From NCBI RefSeq assembly GCF_035594125.1, contig NC_087156.1, positions 28,904,497 to 28,968,496 on the forward strand: DNA of 64,000 nucleotides. The letters are read 5' to 3'. Origin of the DNA: Scylla paramamosain. Lineage: Eukaryota > Arthropoda > Malacostraca > Decapoda > Portunidae. Within the stretch, counting starts at the first letter, position 1. The number at the start of each line of letters is the position of its first letter. This document shows, piece by piece, positions 1-12,728 of this stretch. The notes under the pieces were generated by a model that did not search any database, was not told where the DNA came from, and saw nothing but the letters and a program-made list of their open reading frames with translations. A program made the position numbers and the translations under genes.

Positions 1-263
1 GAGAGCAAAGCGCCTGTGCATGAATTTAAAATCTCGCCATTTTGTTCTTTTTTCCTCTTCCTGTTTTTTTTTTTTTTTTTTTTTCGGTGAGCGAGGAAGC
101 GCAGGACTGGAGTTTGGGAGAGTGGAGGGAAGGGAGAAGCTGAATGGAATATGAGGAGGGCATAGATGATGCGAGGCAGAGGCGGATCTGTTGAATGCTA
201 TGAGCAGGACGAAGGGGATAAATATGGCTGAGGTTTGAAAGGAGAGGGAGGGAGAAGAAAATG

Positions 264-357
<94 letters not shown>

Positions 358-520
358 TTCTATCTATCTATCTATCTATCTATCTACCTATCTATCTATC
401 TATCTACTATCTACCATCAACCTATCTATCTATCTATCTATCTATCTACTATCTACCATCCACCTATCCATCTCTATCTATTTATTTACCTATCTGTCTA
501 TCTGTCTGTCTGTCTGTCTA
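264..520. repeat. (TC)n followed by degenerate (TATC)n microsatellite
   Basis: About 78 bases of TC dinucleotide pass into TATC/TACC/TGTC tetranucleotides. The reverse-complement counterpart is at about 6765-6966. Confidence 0.97.
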
Positions 521-889
521 ACTACATGCACACATCTAACCCTCACAACCGTCACCTAATTTAATCTAACCTGAAGTGACTCAGCACCACCTCATCACCA
601 GGCAACACTGACCACCTGGCACACAGTCACTCGCTAAGCCACTGCTAGGTGGGATGGCGGGCGTCATGGGTGTGGGTCGCCTCGCTCACCCTCAGGCAGA
701 AAGTGTTCCCCCATCCCCCCCCCAAGTAAACACATCTTTCACCAAGGAACCCACCATAGCAATCAGCACCTGGCCCAGCGCTGATCTAAAAACTGATAGC
801 CAAAAAAAAAAAAAAACAAATAGGGAAGGAGTTAATATGACATGACCTTTTTTTTTGTGTGTGTGTGTCATAGAGGTCAGCCAAGAGCA

Positions 890-1018
890 AGAATATCATT
901 GGGGGTTTTCAAAGGTGTTTCATGATTCGAGTAAAAGCTTAAGAAGAAATCCACAACAATAAAGGGAAAAGATTCTCACTTATCTGAATGACAGTAAAGA
1001 GTTTAAGAATACAGTCCA
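890..1018 (-). mobile_element. MITE-like repeat copy, minus orientation
   Basis: It carries the family core in reverse (TTTTCAAAGGTGTTTCATGATT) and ends in AGTTTAAGAATACAG, which matches the inverted terminal motif of the other copies. The inverted duplication repeats it at 6222-6350. Confidence 0.55.
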
Positions 1019-1040
1019 TTGCCTCTCGGATTTCTTCACA

Positions 1041-1084
<44 letters not shown>
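1041..1084. repeat. (CA)n microsatellite
   Basis: About 22 CA units. The duplicate arm has a GT tract at about 6170-6201. Confidence 0.97.
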
Positions 1085-1087
<3 letters not shown>

Positions 1088-1446
1088 TTCGCCTCGCCGG
1101 GACCACTACCTAAAATTGCCTTTGGACTTCAAAGCTGGAATCTGAGTCGCTCTAAATCGTCTCCAAAAGTAAAGGAAGTTAGCAATGCCATCCACGAACC
1201 AGAAGGCCTCATCTGCCAGCCTACCGCTCGCCTTTGTTTGCCATTAGTGGAAGAGTATTTTCTTGAATGGCTTCCGTCGGTTGGGGTTTTCATTAGCATA
1301 ACAGCTTTCCTCAGACTCCCCTATGAATCTGTATTATCATAATCATTTGACTGCCGGCGTGGCACAGACAAGTCCAGGCGGCGGTGGAGGGAATTGTCTG
1401 TATTATCATGGTGCTCACGACGGCCTCTCCTGTCTTGCTGTCTCCT

Positions 1447-1800
1447 CAATACAGCCACAGACTCAACCTCGATCTACATGGGACAAAGCAAAATTATATA
1501 GTTATTTTTTTTCTTTATTTACAACACAACCAATGACTCAACTTGAATCGATCTTTGCTATAAGTAAAACGGTAGAGCTCTTTTTTTTTTTTCAACACAA
1601 CCACTGACGCAACACTGATCCATCTAGGACAAAGTAAAACAGTACACCTAATTTTTTCTTCCATTATAACCAGTGATGCAACTTACGTAGATCTACCTTG
1701 GACAGAGCAAAACGGTATAGTTAATTTCCCCAATACAACCACTGACTAGGACAGTGCAACATGGTACAGTTGATTTTCTCAACACAGCCAATGCTTTAAC
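1447..1800 (+). repeat. Degenerate ~72-bp tandem repeat, about 5-6 units
   Basis: The motif CAAYACARCCANTGACNCAAC restarts near 1447, 1522, 1593, 1662, 1731 and 1780. Most units then have a GGACAAAGYAAAACGGTA-like segment and a T-rich spacer. Spacing is about 70-75 bp except for the last, shorter unit. Confidence 0.75.
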
Positions 1801-2740
1801 CTTGAACTAACACTGTCATTCCTCAAAATACGTATTACCAAGTCTTTGGGACGATGCGACACGTTCATCTATCTTCCTCCTCTGAACAAAGCCAACACCT
1901 CAGTTTTGACAATTTCCCTCCAAACAATATGTATTCCCATTAGTCACACCCAAAGTTTACAAATTGTTCCAGGTAGCAGAGACCATGCGACAAGATCGAG
2001 GCCTTTGCTGTGAATCCATCCAATACAAGGATTTAAAAGTGAAGCCGTCTTTTCTATTAATTTCATCCCCTTATTTCGTAGTCAACACCTGTGCGTCTTG
2101 AGCTCATGCATGAAAGCCAGTTATTCACATTGCAATCTATTTCGTTTACTCCATTGGCAGATCATCTCAAGCTGACGGGCTATCTTCACATGATGGCAAG
2201 TGAAGTCAGTCGGTCAGTCAGCTTAGCAATTCAAGAACGAACACAGTATGAGGAGCATGAGTGAGACTGTGTTCGGTGTATGGTAAGGAGGCTGATGCTG
2301 TGTGACTGAATGGGGGAGTGAGAAGTGAGTGATACTGGCATGGTGGTAGGAGATGATAACAGCGAGGGAAAAGAGTGAGTGTCGAGCTGCGTGGTGGGGA
2401 GGAGTAATGGGAATGTAATAAAGAAGAAAAGAACGGAGGCAAGCGGCGCGCGAGTCTAATACTGTGTTGATCCTCCACTTTACGACGAGTTGGTGTCTTT
2501 AATGAGCGAGAAAAAAGTGCCCCGTGTTGGATGGCAGAGCAAAGAGACGCACCGCAGCACGCATCCATCTGGCCAACTGTGTGTGTACTCCAGCCACAAC
2601 CTCCCTGCCTCCGCTCTCACTAACTTATTTATCATCCCGAGCAACGCTTACACCTCCTCGCTTCCTCACGCCTCCAGCACCAAGTCTCCCGCGCCGTCAT
2701 GTTACGTCACTCAGCGCTGCATTCGCTAATTAATTAATAT
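1801..2740. other. No gene recognised
   Basis: Unique-looking, moderately AT-rich sequence. Short open frames near 2218-2733 overlap on both strands and show no recognisable domain or splice-site support. Confidence 0.5.
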
Positions 2741-3320
<580 letters not shown>

Positions 3321-3411
3321 AATCACATTCAAATCAGACAAGAGGCGCCGCGAGTGAAACAGCCTCGCGAATACTGAAGCCCCGCTCCTGAATCCATTTG
3401 TTAATCCAGTC

Positions 3412-3413
<2 letters not shown>

Positions 3414-3450
<37 letters not shown>
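3414..3450. repeat. (CT)n microsatellite
   Basis: About 18 CT units. Confidence 0.95.
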
Positions 3451-3452
<2 letters not shown>

Positions 3453-3749
3453 TACCGAGCTCTTCTCTCATTCCTCCCTGCTTTCATTACCCCCGGCTTA
3501 GCTAATGCGGTGCGTCTGAGAGGGATAACCCCGAGGCGCCCTCGCAACGCCATAAGTGTCTCGGGAGGATATCAGTGTGTCTATAATTGCTTCATTGATT
3601 CACTTCACTGAGCCGAAGCAATGGATAAAGTGACGCCGTTGCTGTGTTTCTGGCAGAGGTGTACGCGGGTGATTAATTTTGCCCCGTACTATCCACGCTT
3701 CCCCATTGGTCAGGCCCAGACCCGTACCGTACTAACATTGTTTTTTTTT

Positions 3750-4090
3750 TTTTTTTATGTATATGTGACCCACATCAGCCCCACACCTGCAGTATTCGTG
3801 CCAACACTTTATTATGTTGTATACGTGGCCCACTACCATCCTACACCTGCAGTATTCGTTCCCATGTCTTTTGTTCATATATACATGCCGCAAACCCGCT
3901 CACATTTGCAGTATCCATGGTCGCATCCACTCACACCTGCAACATTTGTGTCCATACCCTTTTTTTATGTATACGTTTCCCGCACCTGCACCACACCTGA
4001 GGCACACATACCCACACTTTTCTTTTTACGTATACGTGCCCCACACCCGCCATACCTGCAATATCCGTGCCCACATCGACCCGGCAATAT
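3750..4090 (+). repeat. Degenerate ~60-bp tandem repeat, about five units
   Basis: Each unit has a TGTATACGTG-like start, a CCCACACC...CACCTGCAGTATTCGTGCC-like middle and a T-rich end. Starts are near 3758, 3816, 3877, 3966 and 4027. The open frame here (3621-4169) is a by-product of the repeat. Confidence 0.65.
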
Positions 4091-4467
4091 TTTTGACATA
4101 AACCTACGCACACCTTGCATGTACCCACGACTTCCCTACGCAGTAAACTTTCCGCACATTGTTCAGTGACATTCACATATCCCTTTATTTGGCTTCCACT
4201 CTTTTGAATAATAAAGTCGGTGTATGTACAGGGATGGTTCAGGAACATAAGGCAATCACGGAATGGCCCATGGAAGCTTAACGATGTCCTCTCCTCATAA
4301 GACGGAAAACAAAACGAGCAGACTATCTTGTCTGTCTCTGTCTCTGTCCTCCACCACTAGGACCGTCTTGGCGTGATGATCTTCCGAATATAACGGGATG
4401 ATCACTAGGCTTGTTCGCTCCATGGAGGCGGGAAACTCACGGTTGAATTCCTGTACATAAATAAGAA

Positions 4468-4660
4468 GCTTCCGCCATCTACACGTGATATACGTTATCA
4501 GAATGGGTAACACCGCCCTCTATTGCCAAGGTTACAAACTGTTTTGAAAACTGCAGCGCCATCTTTCGGCTGATGTCGAAACTATTTGTGTAACGTCGCC
4601 ATCTATTGGCAAAGTTTCGAACTAGTTTAGCGACTATACTGCCATCTATCGGCGCATTTT
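4468..4660 (+). repeat. Spaced array of GCCATCTATYGGC-like motifs
   Basis: Five variants of CGCCATCTATTGG occur at intervals of about 37-48 bp (near 4474, 4510, 4558, 4598 and 4641), separated by AAACTRTTT/AGTTTCGAACTAGTTT-like spacers. The cluster is repeated at about 8355-8555. Confidence 0.7.
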
Positions 4661-5404
4661 TTAACCTCTAACAAGTGATAATGGGTGAAGTAGCTCTTGC
4701 ATATTTGAGCTATTAACGAGAGACGGTAGTTATTGGCGAAGCACTTGACTGGTGCTGAAGCCTCGTGACGCCCAGGAATGAAACAACCCAACGATAATCT
4801 CTTCATCACACACACACACACACACAGCGGCGTCATGATGAGCTAATTTACCAACATCAAGAGCCTCCCTCATCAAGTTTGAGTACTTATTGAGGCTGGC
4901 GAGCAGGGGGAGGGAAGGAGGCACGGAGACAGGGAGGAAGACAAGGAGGCAAACAGACACACAGCAAACCAAAGGAGATGCTGAATAAGCCACAAGAAGC
5001 GCCGCAGTCCCGTGTTCAGGGCACCAGGGCGTCCCAGCACACGAGGCGCACTGAGACGGGCGTCGTGTCCCTGGGAGATTATTTATAAGCTGCAGACTCA
5101 CCGCTGACCGCGTGTGTTAAGCCTTGCCCTGTATGCAGCCTCTTAGCGCGACACTCGGGGATGCTTAACAGAGGAAGCTTTTCCCGGACACCAGTAATGA
5201 CTCTTCCTCGAACCAGAGATGCGAAATTATGCAAGGCCAAAGAGCAGCGCGAAGAGCGGGCTCACGGTTCGAGCAGCGTGGGTACGGGAGATTGGGAGGT
5301 TGGGAGGGTTAGCAGGTGCCGTGTGAGGCCTTGGTGCTTATATTCCTAAACGTTGCAGCATCTTATCTCAACTACACTTAACAGGTTCTTGTAGCATTTA
5401 TACC

Positions 5405-5540
5405 CAAGTTTCTAAGAGTGCTTTCATCATTAGTGACAGTCTATCAAGGATTCGCAATCATCAATAGGAAAAAAAAGATTCATGAGAACCCAGCTAATCA
5501 TCTGTGTGGCCTCTGAAGAACAATCCTTATGACAGATCGT
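5405..5540 (-). mobile_element. Partial MITE-like repeat in direct duplicate 1
   Basis: Reverse-oriented family core (GTGCTTTCATCATTAGTGAC, then ATTCATGAGAACCCAGCTAA and TGTGGCCTCTGAAGAACAAT). The second copy is at 9258-9375. Confidence 0.5.
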
Positions 5541-5805
5541 AGTGTTAAATAACACCCTTGGTTTGTCGGATATTGTTCTTCATGTGACAGAGGAACAACC
5601 CATCCTATCATTTATTCGCTTTTGAAGAACTGTTAAATAATACTGTAATAAATCTGTTCGAGAGTCATGCTCGTGTGACAGAGGAAGGTGGCGAGGCTCA
5701 ATGCAAAATGTACGTACGCAGTAACCAGCCAGACTCGAGGTAACAAGGGTGCGTGGTGAACCGTGATACTGCGTGGGAGATATGAGGCTCTGTTGCTGAT
5801 ATTAA

Positions 5806-5823
5806 AAGCAATGGTCGTGGTAT

Positions 5824-5856
<33 letters not shown>

Positions 5857-5915
5857 AAAAATAAGAAAAACAAGAACAAGAACAAATAGAACAAGAAGGA
5901 CACGAGAATCATCAT
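5806..5915 (-). repeat. Short segment inverted relative to 8145-8250, with (TAG)n
   Basis: Reverse complement of 8145-8250: TAG repeats beside GGTCGTGGTATTAG, and an AAGAACAAG-rich tract ending in GGACACGAGAATCATCAT. It has opposite polarity to the adjoining direct duplicate. Confidence 0.8.
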
Positions 5916-6169
5916 GGATTCAAAGATTCATAGGGGACTCTGAGGAAAGCTGTTATGCTAATGAAAACCCCAACCGACGGAAGCCATCCAAGAAAATACT
6001 CTTCCACTAATGGCAAACAAAGGCGAGCGGTAGGCTGGCAGATGAGGCCTTCAGGTCCGTGGATGGCATTGCTAACTTCCTTTACTTTTGGAGACGATTT
6101 AGAGCGACTTAGATTCCAGCTTTGAAGTCCAAAGGTAATTTTAGGTATTGGTCCCGGCGAGGCGAAGAC

Positions 6170-6204
<35 letters not shown>

Positions 6205-6221
6205 GTGTGAAGGAATCCAAA

Positions 6222-6350
6222 AGGCAATGGATTGTATTCTTAAACTCTCTTCTCTCATTCAGATAAGTGAGAATCTTTTCCCTTTGATGTTGTAGATTTC
6301 TTTTCAAGCTTTTACTCTAATCATGAAATACCTTTGAAAACCCCCAATGA
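6222..6350 (+). mobile_element. MITE-like repeat copy in the right arm
   Basis: Mirror image of the 890-1018 copy, carried by the inverted duplication. Confidence 0.55.
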
Positions 6351-6428
6351 TATTCTTGCTCTTGGCTGACCTCTATGACATAAAAAAATAAAATAAAAAA
6401 AAAGGTCATGTCATATTAACTCCTTCCC

Positions 6429-6472
<44 letters not shown>

Positions 6473-6764
6473 GCTATCAGTTTTTAGATCAGCGCTGGGC
6501 CAGGTGCTGATTGCCATGGTGGGTTCCTTGGTGAAAGATGTGTTTACTTGGGGGGAGATGGGGGAACACTTTCTGCCTGAGGGTGAGCTAGGCGATCCAC
6601 ATCCATGACGCCCGCCATCCCACCTAGCAGTGGCTCAGCGAGTGACTATGTGTCAGGTGGTCAGCGTTGCCTGATGATGCGGTGGTGCTTAGTCACTTCA
6701 GGTTAGATTAAATTAGGTGACGGTTATGAGGGATAGATATGTGTGCATGTATTTAGACTGACAG

Positions 6765-6968
<204 letters not shown>

Positions 6969-7206
6969 CATTTTCTTCTCCCTCCCTCTACTTTCAAACC
7001 TCAGCCATATTTTTCCCCTTCGTCCTGCTCATTGCATTCAACAGATCCGCTTCTGCCTTGCTCATCTATGCCCTCCTCATTCCATTCAGCTTCTCCCTTC
7101 ACTCCAGTCTTGCGACTCCTCGCTCGCCGAAAAAAAAAAAAAAACAGGAAGAGGAAAAAGAACAAAAAGGCGAGATTTTAAATTCATGCACAGGCGCTTT
7201 GCTCTC

Positions 7207-8144
7207 TTATTTTTTTCCTTTACACTGAATTTTTTATTATCATTATTTCCATATTCAGCGTGCCTCCATTCCTCGTAAAAATGGCTTCGTTTTCATCAAC
7301 TTTTTCCCTTTTCTTTTTTTTTTTTTCTTGTCTTTTTTTTATGGTATTCGTTCATAATCTTTTAGTGTGTGTGTGTGTGTGTGTGTGCTGAGGTAGGTAG
7401 TCAAGTAACGGACGCAGGAGAAGCAAAAGTTATTGATCTCCGCCACCTGATTATTTCCCAGCGACATGAAACAGTTCATAACATTAAGATCACTGTACAA
7501 TATCTTTACAAGCATTTAGAAGAAAGGAGGAAAGATTAAATGAATGGAGTGTTCAATAATGTGATTGCTTTAAATAGATAGATATGTTTCGTACAGGGAC
7601 TGCCACATTTAGATCTGACGCCCACTTGAAGCTTCCCTTATTTTCTTACGTTTTTAAAATTGCCAGTATATACAGACGGAGACCAGCACGAAGCCACACG
7701 CTGAGGCCTTCTTAGATCATGGACAACGAAGACATCTACATACAGTCACTCACTTCCACGATGGCACCTTGCAATCTAGTACCACACTATCACGGCTGTG
7801 CAATATAATGAAATGTATTAGGGTGATTCATGATTAGGGAGAGACGTGTCAAATATCGGTGGAAAGGTTAAAAAAGGAAACGTTTGGCTCCGACGGGAAA
7901 AGTCATGAGATGCAAATGCAGATGTAAATGTTTTGAGCTAGAGGGAAGTTGTGATAAATGAAATACCTGCCTCATCTCATCATGTGTGTGTGTGTGTGTA
8001 TGTGTGTGTGTGTCTGCAAGGTATGCAGTATATCATTAGCCTTTAATGTTACACAGAAAACTTAATATGCCCAAGAATATAATGTTCATGGAAGCAGGAA
8101 TTGTAGTCACCACCACCACCACCACCAGTCATTACTATCGCTAT
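7207..8144. other. No gene; contains a short LINE 3' tail
   Basis: Mostly AT-rich unique sequence with GT tracts near 7363-7387 and 7984-8013. A fragment at about 7571-7656 (GTACAGGGACTGCCAC, then CTTCCCTTATTTTCTTACG) matches the 3' untranslated end of the CR1/L2-like LINE seen at 45.8-46.4 kb. Confidence 0.6.
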
Positions 8145-8250
8145 GATGATGATTTCCGTGTCCTTCTTGTTCTATTTGTTCTTGTTCTTGTTTTTCTTGT
8201 TTTTCTACTACTACTACTAATACTAATACCACGACCACTGCTGCTACGGT
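8145..8250 (+). repeat. Segment inverted relative to 5806-5915
   Basis: GTGTCCTTCTTG, a CTTGTTCTTG-rich tract, then CTACTACTA and TAATACCACGACCACTG: the reverse complement of 5806-5915. It directly abuts the second direct duplicate. Confidence 0.8.
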
Positions 8251-8252
8251 TA

Positions 8253-9551
8253 TCTTGGCGTGATGATCTTCCGAATATAACGGGATGATCACTAGGCTTG
8301 TTCGCTCCATGGAGACGGGAAACTCACGGTTGAATTCCTGTACATAAATAAGAAGCTTCCGCCATCTACACGTGATATACGTTATCAGAATGGGTAACAC
8401 CGCCCTCTATTGCCAAGGTTACAAACTGTTTTGAAAACTGCAGCGCCATCTTTCGGCTGATGTCGAAACTATTTGTGTAACGTCGCCATCTATTGGCAAA
8501 GTTTCGAACTAGTTTGGCGACTACACTGCCATCTATCGGCGCATTTTTGAACCTCTAACAAGTAATTGTGGGCAAAGGAGCTCGTGCATACTTGACCCAT
8601 TAACGCGAGACGGTAGTTATTGGCGAAGCACTTGACTGGTACTGAAGCCTCGTGACGCCCAGGGAGGGAACAACCCAACGATAATCTCTTCATCACACAG
8701 ACACACACACACACACACACAGCGGCGTCATGATGAGCTAATTTACCTACATCAAGAGCCTCCCTCATCAAGTTTGAGTACTTATTGAGGCTGGCGAGCA
8801 GGGGGAGGGAAGGAGGCACGGAGACACGGAGGAAGACAGGGGGCAAACAGACACACAGCAAACCAAAGGAGATGCTGAATAAGCCACAAGAAGCGCTGCA
8901 GTCCCGTGTTCAGGGCACCAGGGCGTCCCAGTACACGAGGCGCACTGAGACGGGCGTCGTGTCCCTGGGAGATTATATTTATAAGTTGCAGACTCACCGC
9001 TGACCGCGTGTATTCAGCCTTGCCCTGTGTGCAGCCTCTTAGCGCGACACTCGGGAATGGTTAGCAGAAGAAGCTTTTCCCGGACACTAGTAGTGACTCT
9101 TCCTCGAACCAGAGATGTAAAATTATGCAAGGCCAAAGAGCAGCGTGAAGAGCGGGCTCACGGTTGGAGCAGCGTGGGTACGGGAGATTGGGAGGTTAGA
9201 AGGGTTAGCAGGTTCCGTGTGAGGCCTTGGTGCTCATATTCCTAAACGTTGCAGCATTTATACCCAAGTTTCTAAGAGTGTTTTCATGACTAGTGACAGT
9301 CTATAAGGGGAACAAAGATTCATGAGAACCCAGCTAATCATCTGTGTAGCCTCTGAAGAACAATCCTTATGAGAGAACGTAGTGTTAAATAACTCCCTTG
9401 GTTTGTCGGAGATTGCTCTTCATGTGACAGAGGAACAACCCATCCTATCATTTATTCGCTTTTGAAGAATTGTTAAATAATACTGCAATAAATCTGTTTG
9501 AGAGTCTTGCTCGTGTGACAGAGGAAGGTGGCGAGGCTCAATGCAAAATGT
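8253..9551 (+). repeat. Direct segmental duplicate, copy 2
   Basis: Second copy of 4366-5711. It carries the same CCATCT motif cluster, CA tract (about 8695-8722), short conserved frame (9027-9245) and partial MITE-like repeat (9258-9375). No domain is recognised. Confidence 0.9.
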
Positions 9552-11440
9552 ACGAGGGCAGTTATCAAGCGGTCCACACGGGAAGGTCGTAGCCGCCCAT
9601 CCTGACGCCCCTTCGTAAATACACAACGAATACCACCGCCAAATATAGTAAAGGCCTGTCCACCACCGTTAACCTGCACTTGTTTACTTTTTTTTTTTTT
9701 TTTTCATTTTCCTCTCTCTACCTTCCTTCCTCTCTTCCCGTACTTTGCTGCTTTGTCTTGAATGAATAAAAGATAGCCGCACTTACTCAGGCATAACATT
9801 CTAATTGTATTCTTAAACACTTGGTTCTCTCATCAGAACTATTTGAGGTGTTTAGTCTATTTCTCATGGGTATTTCATCTCACTGATGATGCAAAGTCTT
9901 GTTAAATCATCACTAGAATCATGAAAACATCCGTGAAAACTGTACTAATGTCCATTAGATCCTGCGCCAAAACGTTTAAGGATGCAGACAAGTATTTTCT
10001 TTCTCTCTTTCTCTCTATGACGGTAGGAAATCAGTGTTAGTGATTAAGCTTATTAATGAGTAGCATGGTGTAAACGTCCACGAGTATGTAGTGGACAACG
10101 TAACGGAGTATGTGATGTAACGGAGTATGTGATGTACTAAACGAGCAAAATGAGAGGTTTTAGCAATGAATCTTCCTTTAGTTCATCTTCCAAAATCACA
10201 TGCTCACTTGCGCTTGTCTCTCCCCTCTCCAGTCTTCTTGTAAGACCTTCCTGACAAGGCTGAGGGCGTCGAGAGGTTCTTGGTATGACCTGATCGATCA
10301 CCCTCATGCCACCTCACCCTCACTCCTGGCCGTCACCAAGACACGCCGCTTCCCACTTATACCCGCGCCTAGCCACCTCTGTCCTCTGTCCTCTATCCTC
10401 CCTGGCTCCTCCTACCGCTCAACCTCACGTCTCTTGCACTTGTTAATATCTTCTGTAAACTCTAAATCATCCTCCCTCTTTACAGTAATACTGAATATAC
10501 GATTGCATGATTTTAATTTTTTTTTTTTTTTGGGGTGGGGAGGAGGGTGTTCTCTTAAAATCAGTGCGTTACGTATTGTCCGTTAAAATCCTTGGCGGAA
10601 AAGTTTTTAATTTCACATAATTTTGACTTAAAATTGACTGTTTTATGAAGTTCCAAGAGATCATCCGGTCTATAAGGGTTAATCCGCTGTCAATGTTGAG
10701 GTTTGTATGTTGTCAACGCACCGCTGTTCGCTCTGCTGAATGTTACCATCACCTACCAAACTCCACACTAATTCAGCCTCACCACTCCTAAAATCGAAAC
10801 AGCCTTAACACCTTTTTCACTCTTTACAGGCTTTCTCTACCCTTGACCTCCTCTGCAAGCGATTCTCCAGGAAGCGTACTCACCGGACACCCAACACGTC
10901 TGAAGCAGCAGCGACAAGACCTCTCTGCCTTGTACCGCCACACTGGCCCCTGGTAAATAAAGGAAAGCATACTTAAAAATATAAGACGCTACTAAGTTCT
11001 ACTGGCTTATCTACAGCCGTACGCCACCCCGCTAAACGTGGATGCTTACAGTTACTACCCAGTCTTTATTCCTTTGCGTGTAAAGGAAGCAGGCGAAGGG
11101 AACAAAGAACAAAAATCAAACATACCAAAACCTTGCTAACTTACCACTCCCCCCCGAAAGAAAAGTAGAACAGAATGAGAGTTTCAAAATCAGAAGCCAG
11201 TTTATTTCCAGAATCTATTAATATTATAAAAAAAATAAATAGATAAATAAGTAAAAACACACCCCACCCCGTAAAAGTATCAAAATCGGGTCTCACTTTA
11301 TTCTCAGGAGTAACAAAGGCCCTACAGAAACTGTCAAGTTTGTATTCACATCCAAAGTTCCGAGAAGCGTCCTCAGTAGTCACCCAACGAGGGCACAACT
11401 CGGCCCTCTCACCCCTCAGCCATCGACTATCCCTGTGTTT
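9552..11440. other. No gene recognised apart from one MITE-like repeat
   Basis: Mixed-composition sequence. A frame at 10200-10586 follows a pyrimidine-rich ...CTCTCCAG, but no donor or protein family was recognised, so it is not called. Confidence 0.45.
9798..9990 (+). mobile_element. MITE-like repeat with inverted termini
   Basis: One end reads TGTATTCTTAAACACTTGG and the other CCAAAACGTTTAAGGATGCAG, which are imperfect inverted repeats. The interior has the family signature AAGTCTTGTTAAATCATCAC and TAGAATCATGAAAACATCC. Confidence 0.65.
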
Positions 11441-12150
11441 GTAGGCGAGAGCAGAAGGACGGGAACGGGAGGAAGGAAGGGAGAGAGAGAGAGAAGAGAG
11501 GAACAGAAGCAGGAGGATGGGAGGGAAGACAGGAGGGAGGAGAAGAGTGAGGGAGAAGTGTGAGAAACAGAAGGGGAAAGGACTGGAGGAAGGAAGGGAG
11601 GAAGGGAGGGTGAGAGATGAAGAATACATAGACAGAGAAGCGAAGTTAGTGAAGAGTAGGTATGTGAACTGAGAACGGAAAGAAAGGAAGAAGGAAGGGA
11701 AGGAGGAATGAGGAAAGGGAGGAAGGAAGAAGTGAAAATGAGTGAAGAATATACAAAGATAGTAAAGAACAGATGAGTATGCGAGCTGAGAATAGGAAAA
11801 ATGAGAAAGGAAGGAAGGGAGACATGAAAAACAGGAAGAAGCAAAAAGGAAGGAAGAAAGAGATAAACGAAAAGATGAATGGGAGATGAAAAGATGGACA
11901 AAGTTGGTGAAGAGGAGATGAGTATGAGAGAGAGGAAGAGGAAGAGGAAGGGAGAGGAATGGAAGGTAAACAGACCGGCGAAGTTGGTGAAGAGTGAGTA
12001 TGTGCGAAACACACACACACAGGAATATAGAAATAAAGGAAGGGATGAATGAACAGAGAAATGAAAGATAAACAGATAAATCACGTTGGTAAAGCAAAAA
12101 GAAAGATAAATGTATGAGAACAAGAACAGGAGGAAATGAGGAACAAAGGG

Positions 12151-12185
<35 letters not shown>

Positions 12186-12667
12186 CATGGAACGTAGACA
12201 GACAGACAGACAGCCAGACACACACATACAGAAGCTGGTGAAAAGTCCCCTTGGTGAAGATGGATGGAAATGCTGGAGGGACAGGAGCGGGCCGGAGTGA
12301 GGCTGATGGTGTAGACTTGGACGTGTGCTGGAAGTGGATTCGTGTGTATTTACCTGTAGCTTTGGGGCACAGCACTCCTATTCCCTTTCTGGCCGACCTT
12401 CAAACGCGAGGATATTAAGAAGAGTGTGACGTAAAGGCATATTCAACAGCAGCTGTTTCCTGTAAAAAAAAAAAAAAAAAAAAAGAAAGAAAGAAAAAAA
12501 AAAAAAAAAGAAAGAAAGAAAAGAAAAAAGGAAAAAGAAAAAATGACAGTTAATGAACTAAAAAATGAATTCATAATATAATCTCGTAAAGAATATACAG
12601 CTGAAATTTTAAAAAGTGTGAAAACATATTTTTGACGGAAAAAAAAACAAAAAAAAAGAAAGCAACC

Positions 12668-12728
<61 letters not shown>

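Larger units (their letters stand above)
1..1331 (+). repeat. Left arm of a ~1.3-kb inverted duplication
   Basis: The reverse complement of this stretch recurs at 5932-7206. In a ~245-bp comparison (about 1085-1331 against 5932-6175) I count roughly nine differences, so the arms are about 96% alike there. They differ mainly in microsatellite length: a short A run near 801-815 faces a ~40-base T run near 6430-6470. The arm begins at base 1, so its outer end may lie outside the window. It contains a MITE-like repeat (890-1018), a TC/TATC microsatellite and a CA tract. I see no credible gene in it. Confidence 0.9.
4366..5711 (+). repeat. Direct segmental duplicate, copy 1
   Basis: It matches 8253-9551 in the same orientation, starting at TCTTGGCGTGATGATC and ending at GGCTCAATGCAAAATGTACG. 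The copies differ by point changes and small indels, for example a longer CA tract in copy 2. A short plus-strand frame (5161-5349) is conserved in the other copy at 9027-9245, but I recognise no domain and cannot separate coding conservation from recent duplication. The segment contains the CCATCT motif cluster and a partial MITE-like repeat (5405-5540). Confidence 0.9.

Noticed and set aside
5161..5349. Conserved 62-codon frame shared by the two direct duplicates
   Set aside because: Conservation is explained by recent duplication. There is no domain, and the start differs between the copies.
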